Shown here: piece by piece, positions 57,760 to 64,000 of the stretch
Numbering within the stretch: position 1 is the stretch's first letter
Layout: every line of letters starts with the position of its first letter
Assembly (NCBI RefSeq): GCF_023736115.1
Contig: NZ_JAKQZC010000003.1
Coordinates: 62,001 to 126,000, forward strand
DNA: 64,000 nucleotides
Direction of reading: 5' to 3'
Source: Salinicola avicenniae
GTDB lineage: Bacteria; Pseudomonadota; Gammaproteobacteria; Pseudomonadales; Halomonadaceae
Translations under genes and position numbers: made by a program
Notes under the pieces: generated by a model
Database searches by the model: none
Told to the model about the DNA's origin: nothing
What the model saw: only the letters and a program-made list of their open reading frames with translations

Positions 57760-58107
57760 TCAGTCGGCCAGCGCGGTGTAACGTGTCTTGTCGAAGCCGA
57801 CGATCAGCGTGTCGTCGATGGCCAACAGCGGGCGCTTGATCAGCGTCGGATGCGCGAGCATCAACGCCCGCGCGCGCTCGGCATCGAGATCCTGCTTGGC
57901 CGTGGCGTCGAGCTGGCGCCAGGTGGTGCTGCGAGTGTTGAGCAGCGCTCGCCATTCGGTGGCGGCCAACAGCGCGTCGAGTAGCGCGGCATCGAGGCCG
58001 TCCTCGCGCAGGTCGTGATAGTTGTAGGGCGTGCCCTGTGTCTCGAGCTGGCGGCGGGCCTTGCGGCAGGTGTCGCAGGTCTTGATGCCGTAGAGCGTGA
58101 TGGTCAT
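57760..58107 (-). CDS. ArsC/Spx-family reductase (YffB-like)
   Basis: 115 aa thioredoxin-fold protein. The redox pair is in YGIKTCDTCRKARRQLE (CxxC); the rest has LIKRPLLAIDDTLIVGF, where Arg of the RP motif is typical of ArsC-like folds. YffB is thought to be a glutathione-dependent thiol reductase, not an arsenate reductase. Next to dapD/dapE as in pseudomonads. 124 bp upstream of dapD with a hairpin between, so it may be a separate transcript. Confidence 0.88.
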   Translation of the reverse strand: MTITLYGIKTCDTCRKARRQLETQGTPYNYHDLREDGLDAALLDALLAATEWRALLNTRSTTWRQLDATAKQDLDAERARALMLAHPTLIKRPLLAIDDTLIVGFDKTRYTALAD

Positions 58108-58241
58108 GACAGCCGGTCGTCAGCGGTGGCGGAAAGGCGACGATTATAGGCGCCTGGGGGCAGGGGCTCAAACCGCCGGCTTGACTCGCGTGTAGCCCAC
58201 AGGTGCTAGCGTCGGGCTTTACCCGTTCGAGGAGGTGAGAG

Positions 58242-58628
58242 ATGTCGAGAATGCGCAGTGTCTGGTGGGGGATCGCGGGCGTCGCGATAACAGGCTGGCT
58301 GCTGGGCGCTCAGGCGCTGGCCGATACCCAGGGCGAGAGCGGGGCGCATGCTTCGCGGGAGGGGCCCTCGGCGGCCTATCGCGAGGCAACGGCGACGATG
58401 GAGCACGCCATGGCCATGGCCGACAGCGGCGATCCGGACGTGGACTTCGCGACCGGCATGCTCGCGCATCATGAAGGTGCCGTGGCCATGGCTCAGGTCG
58501 AACTCGAGTACGGCACGGACCCGGAGATGCGCGCTTTGGCCGAAAAGATCATCGCGGCGCAGCAGGCCGAGATCGAGCAGATGCGCGCCTGGCTCGAGGC
58601 CAACGCGTCCGAGGAGGCCGCCGAGTAA
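58242..58628 (+). CDS. DUF305 secreted protein
   Basis: 128 aa from ATG 58242 after a strong GGAGGTGAG site. Signal peptide MSRMRSVWWGIAGVAITGWL..., cleavage near ALA-DTQ. The DUF305 ferritin-like motif is FATGMLAHHEGAVAMAQVEL, then ALAEKIIAAQQAEIEQMRAW. Periplasmic; the HH and Met residues suggest metal (often copper) handling, but this is unproven. Convergent with glnD. Confidence 0.88.
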   Translation: MSRMRSVWWGIAGVAITGWLLGAQALADTQGESGAHASREGPSAAYREATATMEHAMAMADSGDPDVDFATGMLAHHEGAVAMAQVELEYGTDPEMRALAEKIIAAQQAEIEQMRAWLEANASEEAAE

Positions 58629-58637
58629 GCGGGAGTA

Positions 58638-58661
58638 CCGGCGACGTCAGCAGGTCGCCGG
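58638..58661. terminator. Hairpin between convergent DUF305 gene and glnD
   Basis: CCGGCGAC (58638-58645), 8-nt loop, GTCGCCGG (58654-58661). Placed between convergent genes; no strong T-run. Confidence 0.4.
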
Positions 58662-58669
58662 GATTCGGT

Positions 58670-61345
58670 TCAGACGTCGAGTGCCTCGCACAGGCGCTGG
58701 CGCAAGTGGGCCTGGGCCGCCGGGTCGGTCAACGGCCGGCCCTGCTTGTCGGTAATGAAGAAGACGTCTTCGACGCGCTCGCCCAGCGTGGCGATCTTGG
58801 CCGCCGAGAGGGCGATATTCTGCTCCATGAAGACGCGCCCGACTCGCGCCAGCAGCCCTGGACGGTCAGGCGCTATCAGTTCGAGCGAGGTTCGCTCGTT
58901 GGCCGGATCCTGCTCGATGATCACTTCGATCGGGACCTTGAAGTGCTTGAGCTGTCGCGGCGTATGCCGGCTGACGATCTGCGGATAGTCATCGGGATCG
59001 TCGAGCTCCTCCACCAGATGGCGCCGGATACGCTCCAGTCGCTCCGGCTCGCGAATCGCCTCGCCGTCGTCGTCGAGCAGGATAAAGGTGTTGAGCGTCC
59101 AGTCGTCGCTGGAGGTGGCGATGCGTGCATCGTGGATCGACAGCCCGAGCTGCTCGATCGCCGCCGCCGTGGCGGCGAACAGATCATCAGCGGAGCGGGT
59201 GTGGATGAAGATCTTGGTGCCGCCTTCGGTCATGTCCTCGCTCGGGCCGCTGACCAGAATCAGCGGCAGGGACTGGTCCTGGTGGCCGAGAATGCCCTGG
59301 GTTTGCCAGGCGATCTCGCTGGGTGTGTATTGCAGGAAGTAGTCCTCTCCGAACGTGCGCCAGAGCGCGTCAACGCGTTCGCCGTCGGCGCCGATCGCGC
59401 GCAGCAGCCCCTGGGCTTCCTCTCGGGTCTCGTCGACCCAGCCCTGGCGATCGACCGTATTGTCGAGACCCCGTCGCAGCACGCGTCGCGTTTCGGTGTA
59501 GAGCTGGCGCATCAATGAGGCGCGCCAGCCGTTCCACAGGGAGGGGTTGGTGGCGCTGATGTCTGCCACTGTCAGCACGTAGAGGTAGTCGAGATGCGCT
59601 TCATCGCGCACCGTGCGGGCAAAGGCGTGAATCACGTCAGGGTCGGAGATGTCGCGCTTCTGAGCCGTTTTCGACATCAGCAGGTGGTGTTCCACCAGCC
59701 AGGCGACCAGCCGGGTATCCCAGGCGGATAACGCATGGCGGCGGCAGAAGGCCGCCGCATCGATCGCGCCCAGCTGCGAATGATCGCCGCCGCGACCCTT
59801 GCCGATATCGTGGTAGAGCCCGGCGATCCACAATAGCTCGAGCTTCGGCAGCTTCTGGATGACATCGATGGCAACACTGTATTCGTCGCTGTCGCGGGCC
59901 TCGCGGAAGCGCTGCAGAAAGCTCAGCAGGCGCAGCGTGTGGGCATCGACGGTATAGATGTGGAAGAGGTCGTGCTGCATCAGCCCGACGGCTTCGCCGA
60001 ACGCCGGCAGATATTTGCCCAGCACGCCGTAGCGGTTCATGCGCGTCAGTTGCATCGGGACGTCGCCGCCGCTGCGTAGCAGCTCCATGAAAAGGCTCTG
60101 ATGTCGCAGGTCGTCGCGGAAGGCGGCGTCGATCAGGTGACGGTGGTCGCGGATCTGACGAATGGTATCCGCGCGCACGCCCTCGATCTCAGGATGCTGC
60201 GCCATCAGCAGGAATAGCTCCAGCAGCGCGCCGGGTCGCCGGACGAAGACGTTGGCGTGGCGCAGCTGAATGTAGCCCCCCTTGACCTCGAAGCGCGGAT
60301 TGATCGGCTTGACCTCGAGCACTTCGCCGGCACGCAGAATCACCTCGTCGAAATGCTGCAGCAGCATGTCGTTGAGGCCGGCCAGGGCGGTCACATGGCG
60401 GTAGTAGGTCTTCATGAACTGTTCGACGGCCAGGCGCTCGCGCGTGTCGGCATAGCCGAACAGGGCGGCGAGCGTGCGCTGGTGGTCGAACAGCAGGCGA
60501 TCCTCGGCGCGCCCGGCGAGCATGTGCAGGGCGTACCGCACCTGCCACAGAAAGGCCTGGCCCTGACTCAGAATGCGTAGCTCGGCGTCGTTCATGAAGC
60601 CTTGCTCGACCACATCCTCGTAACGCAGCGGCCCGAAGTGGCGCTTGGCGACCCAGCCGATCATCTGGATGTCGCGCAGTCCGCCCGGCGCGCTCTTGAT
60701 GTTGGGCTCGAGATGGTACTCGGAGTTGTTGTGCTTGTAGTGGCGGGTGATCTGTTCCTGCCACTTGCCCTCGAAGAAGGCGGCCGACGACCACATGTGC
60801 TGCGCCGACAGCCGCTCGCGCATCGCTTCTCGCAGACGCTCGGGGCCAGCCAGCGTACGCGTCTCGAGCAAGTTGGTGATAATGGTGATGTCGCCGCTTG
60901 CCTCGCGCTCGCAGTCGTTCAGCGAGCGCACGCTCTGGCCGATCTCCAGACCGATGTCCCAGAGGAAGGTGATGAAGCCGGTCAACGACTCCCGGTAAGG
61001 GGTGTCGTCGTCGTGCTCCAGCAGCAGCAGCAGATCGATATCGGAATGCGGGTGCAGCTCGCCGCGGCCATAGCCACCCACGGCAAGCAAGGCTACGCCC
61101 TCGTCCGGCCACTCGAAGCGCTCCCAGGCGATCTGTAGCAGGCGGTCCAGGTACCAGGCGCGACCATAGATCAGATCGCGGATATCGGTGCCGGCGCGGA
61201 AGCGTTCATCGAGGCGGTCATTGAGCGTCGACAGGGCTTGCTTGAACAGCGCGATCGGTTGGCGCGCACGCTGCAGCTCCTCCCGGAAGGCCGCCGCATC
61301 GAACAGGGTATCGTCGGGATGGAAGCGGTAGTGGTGCAGCAGCAT
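58670..61345 (-). CDS. glnD: PII uridylyltransferase/uridylyl-removing enzyme
   Basis: 891 aa from ATG 61345 (family length is about 890); the open frame upstream overlaps map and is not family sequence. Nucleotidyltransferase domain with VGGYGRGELHPHSDIDLLLL, an HD domain with LYHDIGKGRGGDHSQLGAID, and two C-terminal ACT domains (one ends ELIAPDRPGLLARVGRVFME). Senses glutamine and (de)uridylylates GlnB/GlnK to control nitrogen assimilation. 29 bp after map on the same strand, the usual gammaproteobacterial order. Confidence 0.96.
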   Translation of the reverse strand: MLLHHYRFHPDDTLFDAAAFREELQRARQPIALFKQALSTLNDRLDERFRAGTDIRDLIYGRAWYLDRLLQIAWERFEWPDEGVALLAVGGYGRGELHPHSDIDLLLLLEHDDDTPYRESLTGFITFLWDIGLEIGQSVRSLNDCEREASGDITIITNLLETRTLAGPERLREAMRERLSAQHMWSSAAFFEGKWQEQITRHYKHNNSEYHLEPNIKSAPGGLRDIQMIGWVAKRHFGPLRYEDVVEQGFMNDAELRILSQGQAFLWQVRYALHMLAGRAEDRLLFDHQRTLAALFGYADTRERLAVEQFMKTYYRHVTALAGLNDMLLQHFDEVILRAGEVLEVKPINPRFEVKGGYIQLRHANVFVRRPGALLELFLLMAQHPEIEGVRADTIRQIRDHRHLIDAAFRDDLRHQSLFMELLRSGGDVPMQLTRMNRYGVLGKYLPAFGEAVGLMQHDLFHIYTVDAHTLRLLSFLQRFREARDSDEYSVAIDVIQKLPKLELLWIAGLYHDIGKGRGGDHSQLGAIDAAAFCRRHALSAWDTRLVAWLVEHHLLMSKTAQKRDISDPDVIHAFARTVRDEAHLDYLYVLTVADISATNPSLWNGWRASLMRQLYTETRRVLRRGLDNTVDRQGWVDETREEAQGLLRAIGADGERVDALWRTFGEDYFLQYTPSEIAWQTQGILGHQDQSLPLILVSGPSEDMTEGGTKIFIHTRSADDLFAATAAAIEQLGLSIHDARIATSSDDWTLNTFILLDDDGEAIREPERLERIRRHLVEELDDPDDYPQIVSRHTPRQLKHFKVPIEVIIEQDPANERTSLELIAPDRPGLLARVGRVFMEQNIALSAAKIATLGERVEDVFFITDKQGRPLTDPAAQAHLRQRLCEALDV

Positions 61346-61374
61346 ACGCTGGGGCTCTCCGTGGCGACCGTGGA

Positions 61375-62166
61375 TCAGGGCGTGAGGAAGCTGAAGTCCT
61401 CGTCGGCGCGGGCCGTGAGCACTTCGACGCCGGTCTCCGTCACCAGCAGGGTGTGTTCCCACTGCGCCGACAGACTCTTGTCCTTGGTCACGGCGGTCCA
61501 GCCGTCCTTCAAGACGCGCGTGCGGTAGCCGCCGGCGTTGAGCATCGGCTCGATGGTCAGGCACATGCCCGCAGCGAGCTCGGCATCCGCCTCGGGCGCG
61601 TAGCCGTCGTAATGCAGCACCTGCGGTTCTTCGTGGAAACCGGCGCCGATGCCGTGGCCGCAGAAGTCGCGAACGACGGAATAGCCGTGACCCTCGGCGT
61701 GGCTCTGTATGACCTTGGCCAGCGTCGACAATCGGACGCCCGGGCGGACCTCGGCGATGGAGCGATACAGACACTCCTGGGTGATGCGGCTCAGCCGTTC
61801 GCCCTGGATGGTGTCGCCGATCACGAACATCATGCTGCTGTCTCCGTGATAGCCGTCGGCCGTCTTCACGGTGATGTCGATATTCATGATGTCGCCGTTC
61901 TTGAGCTTCTTGTCGAAGTCGGGGATGCCGTGGCAGACCACATGGTTGATCGAGGTACAGATCGACTTGGGGAAGCCGTGGTAGTTGAGCGGCGCCGGCG
62001 TGGAGCCGAGCTCCTTGACGATGAAGTCGTGGCAAAGGCGGTCCAGTTCGCCGGTGGAGACGCCGGCCTGGACATGGGGCGTGATCATCTCGAACACTGC
62101 GGCGGCCTGGCGGCCGGCCTCGCGCATCTTGTCGATTTCTTCGGGCGTCTTGCGTGGAATGTTCAT
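61375..62166 (-). CDS. map: Methionine aminopeptidase, type I
   Basis: 263 aa from ATG 62166. Metal ligands lie in MNIDITVKTADGYHGDSSMM, FCGHGIGAGFHEEPQVLHY, CLTIEPMLNAGG and WEHTLLVTETG. Removes the initiator Met from new proteins. Divergent from rpsB and followed closely by glnD. The in-frame extension to 62409 is rejected, since it runs over the rpsB promoter and has no family sequence. Confidence 0.96.
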   Translation of the reverse strand: MNIPRKTPEEIDKMREAGRQAAAVFEMITPHVQAGVSTGELDRLCHDFIVKELGSTPAPLNYHGFPKSICTSINHVVCHGIPDFDKKLKNGDIMNIDITVKTADGYHGDSSMMFVIGDTIQGERLSRITQECLYRSIAEVRPGVRLSTLAKVIQSHAEGHGYSVVRDFCGHGIGAGFHEEPQVLHYDGYAPEADAELAAGMCLTIEPMLNAGGYRTRVLKDGWTAVTKDKSLSAQWEHTLLVTETGVEVLTARADEDFSFLTP

Positions 62167-62259
62167 GCGCTCTCGCAGTGGCGTTTGGGTGGGGTGTCGG
62201 GCCGTCCTGGGTGGCGCTGATATCGGGGCATCAGCCCGGGAGTTTCGACGACCGGCGAC

Positions 62260-62288
62260 TTCATCTCGAGTGGCATCTATGGTATAAA
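62260..62288 (+). promoter_or_regulatory. Candidate promoter of rpsB-tsf
   Basis: TTCATC (62260-62265), 17-bp spacer, TATAAA (62283-62288). Strong -10 and ideal spacing; predicts a leader of about 250 nt before rpsB. Confidence 0.6.
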
Positions 62289-62543
62289 GCCGCGCGCTCG
62301 ACTGCAATTCTCGCTCCGTCGCGACGTCTCCCTGGCATGCCTCGTGCATCGCCCGGTGGCGCGTCGACATGAAGCGGGTCGACCAGCGTGCGGGAAACGG
62401 CAAGGGCAAGCCGCCTTAGCGAGCCTGCCGCGCCACCATAAAACACACACGCACCGACACATGGTCCCGGGTGCCGCCAGGTTAGCCGAGCGGTCGGATC
62501 CATGGGGTGTGTGGAGGCCCAACCCGATTCTTCAGGAGTCACC
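62289..62543 (+). ncRNA. rpsB 5' leader, possible S2 autoregulatory RNA
   Basis: The long untranslated leader contains AACACACACGC near 62443-62454 and GGGGTGTGTGG near 62505-62515, which could pair and bring distant parts together close to the start codon. In gammaproteobacteria the rpsB leader is a conserved structured RNA (known in Rfam as t44/rpsB) bound by S2. I see the length, place and long-range complementarity, but could not check the family structure. Confidence 0.4.
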
Positions 62544-63275
62544 ATGGCACAAGTCAACATGCGCGATCTGCTCAAGGCAGGCGCACACTTCGGTCACCAG
62601 ACCCGTTACTGGAACCCGAAAATGGGTCAGTACATCTTCGGTGCCCGTAACAAGATTCACATCATCAACCTCGAACATACGCTGCCGGCACTGCTCGAAG
62701 CGACCGGCGTTGTCGAGAAGATGGCCTCTTCCAACAACAAGATCCTGTTTGTCGGCACCAAGCGTTCCGCCAGCAAGATCATCAAGGAAGAAGCGAATCG
62801 CGTCGGCCAGCCGTTCGTCAACCACCGCTGGCTCGGCGGCATGCTGACCAACTTCAAGACCATTCGTCAGTCGATCAAGCGCCTTCGCGAGCTCGAGACG
62901 ATGCGCGAAGATGGCACCTTCGAGAAGCTGACCAAGAAAGAAGTCCTGATGGCGACTCGCGAGCAGGACAAGCTCGAGCGCTCCATCGGCGGTATCAAGG
63001 ACATGGGCGGCCTGCCGGACGCGCTGTTCGTGATCGACGTCGATCATGAGCGTATTGCCATCAACGAAGCCAACAAGCTGGGTATCCCGGTGATTGGCGT
63101 TGTCGATACCAACTCCAATCCGGATGGCGTCGACTACGTTATCCCGGGTAACGACGACTCTATTCGCGCCATCCAGATCTACGTGCAGGCGATTGCCAAT
63201 GCCTGCGCCAAGGCGAAGGAAGGCCGTCCCGACGAGTTCGTCGAGGTCAGCGAAGAGAGCGAAGCCACCGAGTGA
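62544..63275 (+). CDS. rpsB: 30S ribosomal protein S2
   Basis: 243 aa from ATG 62544 (AGGAG upstream). Begins [20 protein letters not shown] and contains [18 protein letters not shown] and [20 protein letters not shown], all S2 signatures. Ends in an acidic tail ([10 protein letters not shown]). First gene of the rpsB-tsf operon; likely autoregulated through its leader. Confidence 0.98.
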   Translation: MAQVNMRDLLKAGAHFGHQTRYWNPKMGQYIFGARNKIHIINLEHTLPALLEATGVVEKMASSNNKILFVGTKRSASKIIKEEANRVGQPFVNHRWLGGMLTNFKTIRQSIKRLRELETMREDGTFEKLTKKEVLMATREQDKLERSIGGIKDMGGLPDALFVIDVDHERIAINEANKLGIPVIGVVDTNSNPDGVDYVIPGNDDSIRAIQIYVQAIANACAKAKEGRPDEFVEVSEESEATE

Positions 63276-63344
63276 TGGCATCGAGTCTGCGTTGAGCGTG
63301 CTCCCGCAGGGTGACAGTCGGCTCGCCGACATTCGCGCAGACAC

Positions 63345-63368
63345 AGGGGGCTCTCGGGCCCCCTTTTT
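63345..63368 (+). terminator. Attenuator/terminator between rpsB and tsf
   Basis: AGGGGGC (63345-63351), 6-nt loop, GCCCCCT (63358-63364), then TTTT. A partial terminator between rpsB and tsf is also known in E. coli and sets their ratio. Confidence 0.8.
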
Positions 63369-63436
63369 ATACCTGGAGCGGTGCCCGCGAGGCGTCGCTC
63401 GTCGGATGAAACAGCGATTCTCTTAGAGGGACTATC

Positions 63437-64000
<564 letters not shown>

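Noticed and set aside
58670-62035. 1121-codon reading of glnD
   Set aside because: The first 230 codons are an out-of-frame reading of map; the GlnD family start is ATG 61345.
61375-62409. Longer methionine aminopeptidase starting at 62409
   Set aside because: It would cross the divergent rpsB promoter and adds sequence absent from the family; MNIPRK at 62166 is the natural start.

Overview
This window is about 64 kb of GC-rich gammaproteobacterial chromosome. Gene content and order suggest Halomonadaceae (Halomonas/Chromohalobacter/Salinicola-like). Reasons: Pseudomonas/Oceanospirillales-type synteny blocks (coaBC-dut-algC-argB; ftsY-ftsE-ftsX-rpoH; radC-rpmB-rpmG-mutM; dapD-dapE; glnD, map, rpsB, tsf), two TRAP/SSS-type transport loci, and a hexonate cluster that matches the L-gulonate pathway known from Chromohalobacter/Halomonas. 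The assignment is an inference from protein resemblance and synteny; no rRNA gene is present. I see no insertion sequence, phage, CRISPR array or tRNA gene.

Layout. 1-4.4 kb (minus): a cytoplasmic YkfC-like murein-peptide endopeptidase behind two tandem OppA-like binding proteins. 4.6-7.5 kb: prfB with its programmed +1 frameshift, then lysS. 7.8-11.4 kb: an acidic conserved protein, an MFS exporter, bolA, an unknown gene and rimI. 11.5-12.5 kb (minus): a ZapB-like coiled coil and rsmD. 12.7-17 kb: ftsY-ftsE-ftsX and rpoH. 17.1-22.7 kb (minus): slmA, argB, algC, yaeQ, dut, coaBC. 22.8-31.6 kb (minus): one long catabolic operon (gntR, manD/rspA-like, rspB-like L-gulonate dehydrogenase, TRAP dctP-dctQ-dctM, uxuB, uxuA) sitting between coaBC and radC, which are neighbours in many relatives. 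31.8-36.5 kb: radC, rpmB, rpmG, mutM, rlmI, a DUF2007/zinc-ribbon protein and a thioesterase. 36.6-41 kb (minus): LysR regulator, amidase, a DUF3311-type small membrane protein and an SSS symporter. 41.2-47 kb: ald, trpS, a YeeE/YedE sulfur transporter and malic enzyme. 47.5-50.2 kb (minus): acnA. 50.6-52.7 kb: a CPXCG protein, a 2-Cys peroxiredoxin and trxB. 52.9-58.1 kb: slyX, a membrane-anchored cold-shock-domain protein, a CDF transporter, an unknown gene, dapE, dapD and yffB. 58.2-64 kb: a DUF305 protein, glnD, map, and the divergent rpsB-tsf operon (tsf cut by the window end).

How it fits together. Most of the window is core housekeeping: translation (prfB, lysS, trpS, rpsB, tsf, rpmB, rpmG, rsmD, rlmI, rimI, map), division and membrane targeting (ftsY/E/X, slmA, zapB-like), stress control (rpoH, bolA, peroxiredoxin, trxB), lysine/murein precursors (dapD, dapE) and nitrogen sensing (glnD). 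The accessory parts are the hexonate operon, the amidase/SSS locus and the murein-peptide locus. I found no convincing wholly new system. The best leads are the coexistence of UxuA with a ManD carrying the low-efficiency signature residue, the large hairpin in the trxB leader, perfect palindromes in the acnA, maeA and ald upstream regions, and a two-TM protein with a cytosolic cold-shock domain.
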